NCBI GenBank assembly: GCA_018362895.1
Contig: JAHALR010000001.1
Location: 279,925 to 343,924 of the forward strand
From: Clostridium sp.
GTDB taxonomy: Bacteria > Cyanobacteriota > Vampirovibrionia > Gastranaerophilales > Gastranaerophilaceae
DNA length: 64,000 nt
Direction of reading: 5' to 3'
In this document: positions 8,870 to 17,691 of the stretch, in pieces
Numbering within the stretch: position 1 is the first letter of the stretch
Layout of the letters: each line of letters begins with the position of its first letter
Position numbers and translations under genes: made by a program
The notes under the pieces: model-generated
Database searches by the model: none
What the model was told of the DNA's origin: nothing
The model's input: only the letters and a program-made list of their open reading frames with translations

Positions 8870-9928
8870 TTATTCCTGCGAATCAATGCTGAGACTAATT
8901 CTTCTGTCATCAGGATTAAATTTGATGATAGTCGTTTTTATCTTGTCACCTACATTCAAAATACAATTATTTTTATTTTGATAATCAACAACCTCGTTGT
9001 TTGGCAGAAGAGCTTCAACACCAGAGAATACTTCTACAAATGCACCAAAATGTTTGATTCTTGTGATAGTACCTTCTACTTTGTCGCCTTCTTTAATTTG
9101 ATTTTTTGCTTCAATCCAAGGATCTGCCTCAAGATTCTTTAAGCTCAAACTAACTCTTTGTTTGTCATGGTCAATGCCGATAATCTCTACTTTAACATTG
9201 TCAGCAATCTTCAAAACATCTGACGGATGATCAACCCATCTCCAAGACATTTGTGAAAGAGGCAAGAGTCCATCCATACCTCCAATATCAATAAATGCAC
9301 CAAAGTCGGTAATTCGAACAACCTCACCCTGAACAATCTGACCGACCTCAAGGTTAGAAAACATATTTTCTTTGTTCTCATCCTGTGCATCAGAATATAC
9401 TTTTTTGTTGGAAAGAATAAAGTTATTTTGTTGAGGATCGAGTGAAAGAATTTTCAATTCTATTTTTTCACCAACAATATTATCAGTATCCTTTGCTCTC
9501 AGGTGGCTTGAAGGAATAAAGCCTCTTACTCCCTTAACATCAACAAGCACACCGCCTTTAACAACAGAAATAACAGTTCCCTCTATGGTTGCATCTTCTG
9601 CTTTAAGGGCTTCCAGTTCTTTCCATGCATAAGCCATTGCAACTTTCTTATAAGAAAGAAGAAAACGACCATCTTCATCTTCTTCTCTAATAATTAAAAA
9701 TTCATATGCTGACCCTTTTTCAAGAGTTTCAGATACGGGTTTTGTCAAATCTGCTCTTGCTTCTCTTTCCGGGACAATAGCAGATGTTTTGGCTCCAATA
9801 TCGACGATTACTCCTTCAGAATCATATCCGCAAACAATACCTTTAACAAGATCTCCCTTCTGAAATTTATAATCATATTGAGATATTAATGATTCAAATT
9901 CATCATCGGTATAATTTTTAGTGACCAT
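8870..9928 (-). CDS. rpsA: Ribosomal protein bS1 (four S1 domains)
   Basis: 352 residues with four S1 RNA-binding repeats at about 22-90, 107-172, 187-255 and 272-340; each has the G-x-V-x-G...G-x-x-V/I-D-I/V core, and repeats 3 and 4 carry the strongest F-G-A-F motifs. It binds mRNA on the 30S subunit. The length is close to cyanobacterial S1 proteins rather than the six-domain proteobacterial form. The ATG at 9928 is chosen because a GGAGAAAACTG site lies directly upstream; an in-frame start 16 codons earlier lacks one. Confidence 0.9.
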   Translation of the reverse strand: MVTKNYTDDEFESLISQYDYKFQKGDLVKGIVCGYDSEGVIVDIGAKTSAIVPEREARADLTKPVSETLEKGSAYEFLIIREEDEDGRFLLSYKKVAMAYAWKELEALKAEDATIEGTVISVVKGGVLVDVKGVRGFIPSSHLRAKDTDNIVGEKIELKILSLDPQQNNFILSNKKVYSDAQDENKENMFSNLEVGQIVQGEVVRITDFGAFIDIGGMDGLLPLSQMSWRWVDHPSDVLKIADNVKVEIIGIDHDKQRVSLSLKNLEADPWIEAKNQIKEGDKVEGTITRIKHFGAFVEVFSGVEALLPNNEVVDYQNKNNCILNVGDKIKTTIIKFNPDDRRISLSIDSQE

Positions 9929-10105
9929 CAGTTTTCTCCATTTAAATAATATCCTCGTAGTAGTTGCTATTTTCATAATATTAAAATTAATCCGATTTTG
10001 TCAAATAAAAAATATCAAAACATTAATAAATCTCAATGTTCAAAAGGATTTTGGGCAAAAAACGACATTTTGTTCCGTGCAAAATATTTCGGAAATTCAG
10101 AAATT

Positions 10106-10984
10106 TCAAGCTATACTTGAAAAATTCGCAAACACAAACCCCAATTCTTTTATTTTTGAAACAATCTCTTCATCTTGAGTCAAAAGATATTCTCTTTCTT
10201 TACGAAAATCACTTTTTGTTAAATCCTCAAAATAATAAGGATGAATTAAAACCTCTGTCACAGAAGCACCTTCGGGAATTTTTTTTAAACCGTTAAGAAT
10301 AACGCTTTTATCCATGTACGACGTAAAGAGTAATCCAATAAAATAATCATTTGTAAAGAGTTTTTCTGACCTTAAAAATTTAACATTATTTGAAGTAAAT
10401 GAATTCAATAACATATTTTTTACAAAGTTAAGAGAAATATCCCCAACTCCCATTTCTTTGTATTTTCTAAGCTCTGAAGCACCATAAAAAAGCTCTTTTT
10501 GTGTCCTAACACACGGTATTCCATATTCCTTTGCAAGCTTGCATGTTAATTTAAAAAGAGCAGGAATGCCGTGGACATGAACATGTGAATTCAAATGATC
10601 AATTTTAAAACTGTCCATTGATTTTTCTATTTGTGCACGAAATTCAACTTCTACTTCATCTAAAAAACTTTTGTTGTTAGAATTTAAAAGCATGTATCCA
10701 TATCCGCAATTAAAATTACCGAATGCATCACAAAGAAGAGAGCGTGAATTTTTATGCAAAAAAGATTTACCCTCAATTATATTCAAATGACAACCCAGTC
10801 CTAGTCCCTCACACTGTGGATAAATTTCTTCAGCTGCATAATCATAATCATTTCCATTTGTCATTATGCATGTGCTCGTTAAAACACCTGACAAAAATGC
10901 TTTTTGAATTGCTATATTCATTTCTCTGCATTTGCCAAAGTCATCTGCAGAAAAAATTATTTTTTTTAAAGAATTCTCTCTCAT
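10106..10984 (-). CDS. YdjC/ChbG/HpnK-family carbohydrate deacetylase
   Basis: About 292 residues. Family motifs are visible: IIFSADDFGKCREMN near the N-terminus (Asp pair for metal binding), GLGCHLNI (His) and LNSHVHVHGIPALF (His pair). Members deacetylate N-acetylated sugars or diacetylated chito-oligosaccharides, or act on hopanoid head groups. No hopanoid gene is nearby, so the substrate is not assigned. I chose the ATG at 10984; a TTG four codons earlier sits too close to the upstream purine-rich site. Confidence 0.8.
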   Translation of the reverse strand: MRENSLKKIIFSADDFGKCREMNIAIQKAFLSGVLTSTCIMTNGNDYDYAAEEIYPQCEGLGLGCHLNIIEGKSFLHKNSRSLLCDAFGNFNCGYGYMLLNSNNKSFLDEVEVEFRAQIEKSMDSFKIDHLNSHVHVHGIPALFKLTCKLAKEYGIPCVRTQKELFYGASELRKYKEMGVGDISLNFVKNMLLNSFTSNNVKFLRSEKLFTNDYFIGLLFTSYMDKSVILNGLKKIPEGASVTEVLIHPYYFEDLTKSDFRKEREYLLTQDEEIVSKIKELGFVFANFSSIA

Positions 10985-11041
10985 ACAAAAAGCCAAACCT
11001 TCTTGGTTCAGCTTTCATTATATAATAAAAAGTAGAGGAGA

Positions 11042-12136
11042 TTAAACACTTTCTTGTGAGTTATTTCTATAACCTATACCCGCTCTGTATCCTGAAACAA
11101 AATACATAAATGGCAACGCAGGTTCAATCCATTTAAAACCCGACAATACTCCGGCAGTAGCAATATCATCTGCATGCAAGGCTATATCAGTCAATTCCGG
11201 TTTTCTTTCATCGTAGACTCCTTTATGTCTTTTTGAAAGAGATTTTTCTTTGTTGAAAATTGGATCTATAATTTTCTGGCTCATTTTGTTTGCAATATAG
11301 CTGCCCCCAACTATACCGGTAGCCGTTATTCCGCTCAATATCACCACCAATCTTTGGACAGGTGTAAGAGGCTTTATAACTTTTGCAGCCTGTAATCTTT
11401 CTGCTGAGAACAAAGCAGCACAAGCCCCCACATTACAAAGAAAAATATTAGCAAAATACTGATAAAAACCTTCTTTGATTTTGTTTGACACAGATTTTGG
11501 TGTTTCTGTCTTTGTCACCTTATCAGCAGTAATACCACCAACTATTCCCCCTACAACCGGAATAGCACCAAGCAGAGATAATCTGCCGATTTCACTAAAA
11601 ATGCCACACGCATCCAGATTTTCCGCTTCCGGCAAGAGTGTATCCAACAGCTTTTTCTTTGATTGAGATTCGGGTATTTCTCTCAACACAAGATCTGTTT
11701 CTTTAACAGAAAGAGGTTGCTTTCTCGCTTTTGCCAAAGCTTTTAATACTTCCTTATTTCTAATTTGTGTCTCAAACAGAAATGTATCAATTGCTTTATT
11801 CTGCTTTTCAAGCACTTCGGACATCGAAGACGAAGGCAAAAGAGCAGGAATCAATTGTTTTTCTTTTAAGTTTATCTTTTTGCCTAAAAAAGAAAAAGGC
11901 TTGAGCCTCAACCCCCTTGCACCAACTAAAGAAGCCGCAATCGTTGTACCGATAATTATCAGATTCTTAACAGCTTTTTGTCTTTTGAGCTTTTTATTAT
12001 CTCCTTTAGTAGATTTCATCGTGTCATATATTCCATATCCCGCACCTGCACCGATTAATAGAGCAGGCATCTTTTGATGTAATTTGTTCAAAATAATAGG
12101 TTGATCAATGCATCGTCCCAGTGCTGAAATATTCAT
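11042..12136 (-). CDS. Hypothetical membrane-associated protein with Gly-rich segments
   Basis: 364 residues from an ATG with a strong AAGGAAGGAT site. It has several short hydrophobic, glycine-rich segments: ALLIGAGAGYGIYD near residue 25, NLIIIGTTIAASLVGARG near 55, a GAIPVVGGIVGGI segment in the middle, and a VILSGITATGIVGGSYIANKM segment late in the protein. These could be membrane hairpins. The remainder is charged and helical. No known family was recognised. Neighbouring genes give no functional hint; a putative small RNA lies just upstream on the same strand. Confidence 0.6.
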   Translation of the reverse strand: MNISALGRCIDQPIILNKLHQKMPALLIGAGAGYGIYDTMKSTKGDNKKLKRQKAVKNLIIIGTTIAASLVGARGLRLKPFSFLGKKINLKEKQLIPALLPSSSMSEVLEKQNKAIDTFLFETQIRNKEVLKALAKARKQPLSVKETDLVLREIPESQSKKKLLDTLLPEAENLDACGIFSEIGRLSLLGAIPVVGGIVGGITADKVTKTETPKSVSNKIKEGFYQYFANIFLCNVGACAALFSAERLQAAKVIKPLTPVQRLVVILSGITATGIVGGSYIANKMSQKIIDPIFNKEKSLSKRHKGVYDERKPELTDIALHADDIATAGVLSGFKWIEPALPFMYFVSGYRAGIGYRNNSQESV

Positions 12137-12229
12137 TTTTATCCTTCCTTGCCAAAACTTGTTAGCTATGCCTAACTTTATTTGAAACAAAAAAGTTTGT
12201 CAACCCTAACTATTTTACGTCGTAAGAAG

Positions 12230-12300
12230 AAAAAAAAGCCGTCCTTTGAGGCCGGCTACTAGACTTGGGGAGGAGGTTTGTTTGACCTTTCGGTCTAACA
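12230..12300 (-). ncRNA. Putative ~70-nt small RNA, Yfr1-like architecture
   Basis: On the minus strand: a 5' hairpin TGTT-A-GACC-GAAA-GGTC-A-AACA (plus 12279-12300) with a GNRA tetraloop, then a single-stranded C-rich linker containing ACCTCCTCCCC (plus 12267-12276), then a terminator stem AGCCG-GCC / GGA-CGGCT (plus 12237-12257) followed by eight T. The linker is complementary to Shine-Dalgarno sequences. This hairpin - CU-rich linker - terminator plan is that of cyanobacterial Yfr1. No protein-coding ORF leads into the terminator. The promoter is less clear: a TATATT lies just upstream of the hairpin. Confidence 0.65.
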
Positions 12301-12498
12301 ATATACTTATCGGTACTTAATGATAAATACTTTAGAAATCTCATCCATTTGGTTTACATATGTTTACAAAAATTGCCAAAATCGTGAAAATTTGGCTTTG
12401 TTAACAAATGTAACGAAAAAACAAAAAAATGAAATTAAATACTTTTTATATACTTTATATATATGTAAGTGTTAAATAAACAAACGAGGTCAACAAAA
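12301..12498. other. Intergenic AT-rich stretch
   Basis: The gap between the divergent genes at 12136 and 12499 is about 360 bp. Besides the putative small RNA it holds only AT-rich DNA that must contain the promoter of the small gene at 12499; a TATATA-rich run lies about 40-55 bp upstream of that gene. No repeat, attachment site or RNA other than the one listed was seen. Confidence 0.5.
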
Positions 12499-12663
12499 AT
12501 GGCATTCACACCAAACAATGCAATAGATCAAAAACTTGCAAAAATGTATGCTGAAAAAGTCACAGTAAATCTGGAAAACAGATCCTCGCTTGATCCGGAA
12601 GATTTCTGGAAAACAATGCAGATGATTGCAGTAACAAATAAAGCAATGATGCATATAAAATAA
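12499..12663 (+). CDS. Small hypothetical protein (54 residues)
   Basis: Acidic-to-neutral soluble mini-protein (MAFTPNNAIDQKLAKMYAEK...) with no membrane segment. The ATG at 12499 has an ACGAGG site nine bases upstream; an in-frame start ten codons earlier has none. The gene stands alone and is followed, 75 bp downstream, by a clear rho-independent terminator, which supports it being a real transcript. Function unknown. Confidence 0.6.
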   Translation: MAFTPNNAIDQKLAKMYAEKVTVNLENRSSLDPEDFWKTMQMIAVTNKAMMHIK

Positions 12664-12738
12664 GTTTATCGACAATAATACCTATTCCTGGGTTATGATA
12701 TTGGAGATTTTGGAGTTTTCCCTATTAGTCTAGTTTTG

Positions 12739-12764
12739 CCTGAGATTACCTCAGGTTTTTTTTT
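12739..12764 (+). terminator. Rho-independent terminator
   Basis: Perfect CCTGAG-ATTAC-CTCAGG hairpin followed by nine T on the plus strand, ending the transcript of the 54-residue protein gene. Confidence 0.88.
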
Positions 12765-12824
12765 GCTTATTTTTGGCCGTCGGAGCAATTGCAAATAACA
12801 AATTTGTTTGATATTTTTCGAATA

Positions 12825-13805
12825 ATGAAAAACTTAATTTTTATAATATTTCTTTTTTTATCCTTATTCTCGAACAAAGCACATGCAAATTGCCGCCACG
12901 AACCACTCTCAATATTATATCTACATGGATTCAATGCATTTGACGAGCAAATAGTGAATGATGAAGCCCATAGAGTTGCACAAGCATTCCAAGGAAAAAT
13001 AATGGGAAACTATTGCTTTACAGGAAAATATAAAGTAATTTTTTGGGCAGATATATATCAATGCGATGAAAGCTACAAACTCTACAAATCAGCAATTGAA
13101 GAATTAAATAATACACACAACCATACAAAAATAAAAACAGAGTTGAGCATGGATAAACAAAAAACAAATCTTTTAGCGCCGCTTTTACATCCGTCGGATA
13201 AAGGCTCCGGACCTGTGTCAATATATCTTAGAAACCTAATAAACAGTTTTTTATATCAGATATTTTTTATAAAAGATTCCCCAAAACATAGACAGATAAT
13301 TCTTGACCGAATACAAAAAGCAATAGATGAAACAAACTCCAAATATGTAATAATCGCACATAGCTTTGGTTCAGCTGCTGCTATCGATTTCTTAGAGCAA
13401 CGTGTAATTGAAAACACATATAATCATGAAAAATTTACAGGTTTAATCACATCAGCAGACTTAAACACAACCTTTAATGCAAATTACTGGGCAGAAGAGT
13501 CCAAAGATCCGATGAAAAATATCGCAGAATTTTTGATAAAAAACGACAAATTCTGGATTTGTATTAATCATAGAAATGATATAGCAGCAACAGGACTTCC
13601 TAAAAAACTTACAGAATATCAAACAGAAGGAAGGGGATTTATAGCAAGTATTGTAACTAAATCAAAATTTTTAAATAATTACATCAGCATACTAAGACCT
13701 TTTGACTCAGATAATGGCAAGATAAGAGCACATTCCTGGATTCATTTAAGACCTGAAGAATTTGCCAAAAATGTAATTGAAATCTATGAAAAAAGACATA
13801 AATAA
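12825..13805 (+). CDS. Exported alpha/beta-hydrolase-like protein
   Basis: About 326 residues with a signal peptide (MKNLIFIIFLFLSLFSNKAHA, cleavage before N-C). A strand ILYLHGFNA near the mature N-terminus looks like the oxyanion-hole HG of lipases, and YVIIAHSFGSAAA near residue 185 looks like the nucleophile elbow (AHSFGS, G-x-S-x-G variant). A late histidine in IRAHSWIHL could complete a triad. A periplasmic or secreted esterase/lipase is plausible, but the substrate is unknown. The ATG at 12825 is chosen since it begins exactly at the signal peptide. Convergent with the TPR gene. Confidence 0.6.
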   Translation: MKNLIFIIFLFLSLFSNKAHANCRHEPLSILYLHGFNAFDEQIVNDEAHRVAQAFQGKIMGNYCFTGKYKVIFWADIYQCDESYKLYKSAIEELNNTHNHTKIKTELSMDKQKTNLLAPLLHPSDKGSGPVSIYLRNLINSFLYQIFFIKDSPKHRQIILDRIQKAIDETNSKYVIIAHSFGSAAAIDFLEQRVIENTYNHEKFTGLITSADLNTTFNANYWAEESKDPMKNIAEFLIKNDKFWICINHRNDIAATGLPKKLTEYQTEGRGFIASIVTKSKFLNNYISILRPFDSDNGKIRAHSWIHLRPEEFAKNVIEIYEKRHK

Positions 13806-13806
13806 C

Positions 13807-14817
13807 TTACTTTAAAACAGCTGTTTTTAACAAATCCAAATATTCTGTTTTTTCCTGTTCTGTAAATACACCCTTTTTAGCAAAATGAATATGATAAATT
13901 CCTTTATCTGTATAAACAATCCGTGCGATTTCAGACTCTTTTGAATTATCAAATTTCCATTCATATGTAATTTCATTTTTTTTCTGATGTAATATTTTTT
14001 TCTCAAATGGCTTGTTTGAATTTTTTGCAACTGCTTCAACTGCCCCAATGTGATTTTTAAAATATTCATCGAGAGTAGTCTTAAAACTATCCGTAATCAA
14101 AAAATACTGAACGATAATAAGCTGTGTCCATTTAAAGTTTTTTACGTCCTCCCCCTTAATACCATATTCAGTCAATTTTGACCTTTCATCATTTTGTTCA
14201 AGAGCTTTTTCCCATTTTTTTAAATCCAAAGCCAATATAACATCACCAGTTTGCTTTGCAGCAGTTTGGTCTTGTTTTTCCAGAAGTTTCTTTTTGGCAT
14301 TAACATTATCTTTTAAATTCTCTTTTGAAAGGTCAGATGCAAAGCTATTCTTTGCATCATAAGATGCTTCTTCGATAGCAATTTCTTTCAATAGTTTTTT
14401 GTAATAAGCTTTTTCTTTCCCTCCCATTGAACCAAGAGTTATTGCCGTTTCATAAAAATCAATAGCAGCAGGATAGTCATGTTGAGAACGTTTTAAATCC
14501 GCATATAAGATGTAGGCATTCCAATCGTCGGGATAGAGCCTTATTGCATCTTGAAAAGTTCTTTCTGCCATTTTATCATCCTTATTATAGGCATAGCTGG
14601 TTCCTAACAAACACAAAGTGCTGTATGAATCAGGTTTATATGTCAAAGCATTGTTAAAAAGAACAATAGCAGATTCGTAATTTTTTTCATTATATGCTTT
14701 CATTCCCTGATCATAAGCATGACGAAAATTTAACGCATTCGTACAACCGCACTGAACAATAACAACAAAAGCAATAACCAAAAAGCTAAGAATATTCTTA
14801 ACAGATTTTTTTAACAT
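13807..14817 (-). CDS. TPR-repeat protein, probable lipoprotein
   Basis: 336 residues. The N-terminus is a hydrophobic export signal ending in a Cys-containing QCGCTN stretch; it is a poor lipobox, so lipidation is likely but unproven. Residues 30-145 contain about three tetratricopeptide repeats (for example AYDQGMKAYNEKNYESAIVLF). The C-terminal half is charged, with a DUF-like beta region. It has a strong GGGAGG site. Probably a periplasmic scaffold; partner unknown. Confidence 0.68.
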   Translation of the reverse strand: MLKKSVKNILSFLVIAFVVIVQCGCTNALNFRHAYDQGMKAYNEKNYESAIVLFNNALTYKPDSYSTLCLLGTSYAYNKDDKMAERTFQDAIRLYPDDWNAYILYADLKRSQHDYPAAIDFYETAITLGSMGGKEKAYYKKLLKEIAIEEASYDAKNSFASDLSKENLKDNVNAKKKLLEKQDQTAAKQTGDVILALDLKKWEKALEQNDERSKLTEYGIKGEDVKNFKWTQLIIVQYFLITDSFKTTLDEYFKNHIGAVEAVAKNSNKPFEKKILHQKKNEITYEWKFDNSKESEIARIVYTDKGIYHIHFAKKGVFTEQEKTEYLDLLKTAVLK

Positions 14818-14870
14818 TCGCGCCTCCCTATAAAATTATAATTATGATAAAGATGAAGGGCAATATAAAT

Positions 14871-15674
14871 TTATATAATCCTGTTTTTTCCAAAATCAGC
14901 TGCTCTGTAAATCTTTTTTGACCTTTGTATCAAAGTGTATAAAAAGTCATTATTTTCTTTGTCATGTACATTTGTGCAATCTATATTCTGAGGAATTTGA
15001 ATTTTCGAAAAACTATTTTGTAATCTTTCAAAACTGTTCAAGGGACTATCTACTATCAAATCAATATCAGCTGAAATTCTTGGATTTCCAAATGCTCTTG
15101 AACCATGCACCCAAACATTTTTTATTTCAGATGTATGCTTAAAAAAATCTAATAATAAATTATATGATTCTTTCGAAAGACCTATATAGTCACCTGAATA
15201 TACAGGATTATTGTCAGGAAGGCTTTCCGGAACAAAAGGCAAAATCTGTTCTGAAATATGAAATTTTGCAAAGTAAAGATCCAAAAATTTTTTAACTTTT
15301 TCAAGAGGTTTTCTGTAATCATGAAAAATCTTATTTACAATATACTTTTTCTCAACAGAATCTTCTGTTTTTAAGAGTGCATTCAAATCATCAATGTAGG
15401 ATATCCAAACTTTTGCATCATCAATAATTTTTTCTTTTTCTGCTGCAATAAAAATTTCTCTTGGCAGATACAAATTTATATTTCTATCTTGTAAAAAATC
15501 TCTAAGAATTTTCCAATAAAACCCCCAGCAACTTTTTATAACATTCAACATATCCTGCCTAAGCTCAGGTGTTTTTAATGCATTTCTAGAATAAAGAGCA
15601 CTAAGCTTTTGAAACGCAAGATAATTTCTCCTAAAATTTTTTATCCTATAATAAAATCGCGGAATTTTATTCAT
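14871..15674 (-). CDS. HI0074-like helical domain fused to a minimal nucleotidyltransferase
   Basis: 268 residues from an ATG with an ideal TTGGAGGAAT site. The N-terminal 150 residues resemble the HI0074/HEPN-type substrate-binding family (ELRQDMLNVIKSCWGFYWKIL..., PREIFIAAEKEKIIDDAKVWISYIDD). The C-terminal part is a DNA polymerase beta-type nucleotidyltransferase with GS-x10-DxD in VHGSRAFGNPRISADIDLIV and a third carboxylate in IPQNIDC. In MNT/HEPN toxin-antitoxin pairs these two are usually separate genes. The HEPN catalytic RxxxxH is not visible. It overlaps the preceding HEPN-like gene by 8 bp. Confidence 0.7.
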   Translation of the reverse strand: MNKIPRFYYRIKNFRRNYLAFQKLSALYSRNALKTPELRQDMLNVIKSCWGFYWKILRDFLQDRNINLYLPREIFIAAEKEKIIDDAKVWISYIDDLNALLKTEDSVEKKYIVNKIFHDYRKPLEKVKKFLDLYFAKFHISEQILPFVPESLPDNNPVYSGDYIGLSKESYNLLLDFFKHTSEIKNVWVHGSRAFGNPRISADIDLIVDSPLNSFERLQNSFSKIQIPQNIDCTNVHDKENNDFLYTLIQRSKKIYRAADFGKNRII

Positions 15675-16095
15675 ATTCCTCCAATTTTTTTGAAAAAACA
15701 AATTTTAAATCATCAAATATCTTGAAATATTCATCATTTAAAGACTTCACAATAACACTTTTTAATTTCTCAGCTCCGTGAACTTTAATAATTTCACAGA
15801 GAGACAAGGCCTTTATCCAGGTTTCACCATCTTGAATCAATTCTACATAGAATGCTTCTTTGATAACTGCTCTTTGTTCATATTGAATCAAACCATTGTA
15901 AGCAAGATAACATTGAAGAAGAAAACAAGCACTATTAAAAAGAGTATAGTAAAGCAAACAGAGTTTTTCTAAATTTTTATCATCGGGCAAAATATCACTG
16001 TTAATATCAAAATATTGCCTTCTAAAATGATTCATTTTGTCTAAATCATTCAAAAAAAACCGTGAATAAAAACTGCGCCAATCTTGTAAAATCAT
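15667..16095 (-). CDS. HEPN/HI0074-like helical protein
   Basis: 142 residues, all-helical, similar in layout to the N-terminal half of the next gene (FNSACFLLQCYLAYNGL..., REAFxxxLIxDGETWIKAL-type segment), which suggests an internal duplication or a paralogous pair. The catalytic RxxxxH of HEPN RNases is missing: the region reads CEIIKVHG. Its ATG sits exactly where transcription should start from a TATAAT box at 16102-16107, so the mRNA may be leaderless. With the fused gene downstream it probably forms a complex; toxin activity is doubtful. Confidence 0.58.
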   Translation of the reverse strand: MILQDWRSFYSRFFLNDLDKMNHFRRQYFDINSDILPDDKNLEKLCLLYYTLFNSACFLLQCYLAYNGLIQYEQRAVIKEAFYVELIQDGETWIKALSLCEIIKVHGAEKLKSVIVKSLNDEYFKIFDDLKFVFSKKLEEYE

Positions 16096-16124
16096 ACAAT
16101 TATTATACACAAAACAGAAAGGGA

Positions 16125-16511
16125 TTAAGCCATAAAGTCAAGCTTATTTCCTGATTTAAGAGATTTTGCTCTGGATTTTAAAGATTGAGCCTCCGCAGCT
16201 ACCTTATAATCTTGAGAAGATGGATCTGAAGGAGCCAGGGCAGCTTTTATAACAATATCAGCATGATCAATTGTTTTTTGAGGATTATTTCGATCTAATA
16301 CAGGCATTTTAATTGGAACATGCCCGGCAACTGGTATTCCTTCTGCATTTTTCTCAATCGAAATAGCACCGGCAAAAGAACCGCCTGCAGCCTTATGAGC
16401 CATTTCATGTGCATAGATATGATTATAATTTTTTTGGATTAAATCTTCTTTTTCTTTTTGGTAATCTCTTAACGGAGTAGAAAAAGAATTTGAAAAATTA
16501 TTAACTATCAC
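16125..16511 (-). CDS. SprA-related putative metalloprotease (short form)
   Basis: 128 residues. The zinc motif HEMAH is followed by KAAGGSFAG, then GHVPIKMPVLD and a conserved AALAPSDPSSQDYKVAAEAQ segment, which is the pattern of the SprA-related/CJM1_0395 family of putative metalloproteases. It is shorter than usual members: the long N-terminal part is absent. It starts at GTG. It has no signal peptide. Substrate unknown; it is a single gene between unknown proteins. Confidence 0.68.
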   Translation of the reverse strand: MIVNNFSNSFSTPLRDYQKEKEDLIQKNYNHIYAHEMAHKAAGGSFAGAISIEKNAEGIPVAGHVPIKMPVLDRNNPQKTIDHADIVIKAALAPSDPSSQDYKVAAEAQSLKSRAKSLKSGNKLDFMA

Positions 16512-16588
16512 ACCTTACCCCTTAATTAAAAATACTTTCTCTATTTATATTTTACTACATTCATAACATTTTGTGAAGTGTTATAAAT

Positions 16589-17614
16589 CTACTTTGAATT
16601 CAAATAATCAACTATGGCGTTTCTGAAATTTTCGTTTTCTACATTAGCCTTCCCTGTATGAACAAGATGATTTAAAAGATTTTTGCAATCTTCTTCAGGA
16701 ATTCTTTTGTCTATTGTCACAGTTATAAAATCCCAATCACTCTTTTTAGACGGAATCAATACAGCTGTCATATCTTTTTGGATGCCATTTTTAGAAAATT
16801 GGTCATGAATCACAGTGAACTTTTTTCCATTTTTCAGATAGTATCTGAGATAGTCTTTTACTTCACGTGTATTATTTTTATCTGTTTTCTGATCAATATT
16901 TACTATGTTTATATCAGATGGTTTAAGCTTTGCATCAACCCTATCATTTACTGATTGAGTTTTAGAAGCTTCGCTTGTCTGTTCAACTTCTTTTTGTTGG
17001 AAGAAATGAGCAATAACAGTTTTAATTTTTGGATTTTCCATAAATTGATGTGGATGCAAAGAATTAACGTAGTATTGCATTTTTCCTATGGGCGTTTTGT
17101 TTAAAATTCCGACTTTCGCCATATATGATACAAGTTCATTCAACAACGGCCGTTCAATGTGTCCGTTCAAAAGCACCGTCATATTATCTTGACCTCTAAG
17201 ACCTGGAGTGTCTGGATGCAAAGGAATCACAAGAGCAGTTGTCTCACCGTTAAATTTTTCATCTAAATTTCCATTTCGAACAATATGTGGTCTAAAAAAC
17301 GTCTTATTCCAATCAAGTCCATAACAGTCCTGCATTGAAGTTCTAAAATCATATACATTACGAGTATTGCCTTTCACCTGAGAATAACCGACACAGGTTA
17401 CTTCAAAATTAATATCTTTTTCAGTAATATGAGGAACACTCTTTTTCGGGTTAATTTTTTGTGCAGCCATTGCAGCAGCCTGTTCCGGTGACAGCCCCTG
17501 TGAACCTTTGAATGAGGGAACAGAAACAGAAGATTGAAGAGCCTTTTTCTGACTTGCTGAAGATTTCCTGTTATTTACCTGAGAAAAATTATTAAGACTT
17601 AATGCTGAAATCAC
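16589..17614 (-). CDS. Hypothetical protein with N-terminal SFKG motif
   Basis: 341 residues. The N-terminus is Ser/Asn/Gln-rich and leads to VPSFKGSQGLSPEQAAAMAAQKI (residues 33-54 region), after which two similar halves follow: each has a strand pattern around NxRNVYDFR / TREVKDYLRYY, and a TALVIPLHPDT / TAVLIPSKKSD segment, then a helix. This looks like a tandem duplication of a 110-residue module. No family recognised. No signal peptide or membrane segment. Confidence 0.6.
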   Translation of the reverse strand: MISALSLNNFSQVNNRKSSASQKKALQSSVSVPSFKGSQGLSPEQAAAMAAQKINPKKSVPHITEKDINFEVTCVGYSQVKGNTRNVYDFRTSMQDCYGLDWNKTFFRPHIVRNGNLDEKFNGETTALVIPLHPDTPGLRGQDNMTVLLNGHIERPLLNELVSYMAKVGILNKTPIGKMQYYVNSLHPHQFMENPKIKTVIAHFFQQKEVEQTSEASKTQSVNDRVDAKLKPSDINIVNIDQKTDKNNTREVKDYLRYYLKNGKKFTVIHDQFSKNGIQKDMTAVLIPSKKSDWDFITVTIDKRIPEEDCKNLLNHLVHTGKANVENENFRNAIVDYLNSK

Positions 17615-17691
17615 TGCTTAACCTTTTTTGTTCATGCACTAACCATACAACTTACCTGAAAAGTATTATTTGCTTTAAACGTATATAAATT

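Noticed and set aside
8831..9142. Open frame on the plus strand over rpsA
   Set aside because: It is a shadow of the clearly conserved ribosomal protein gene.
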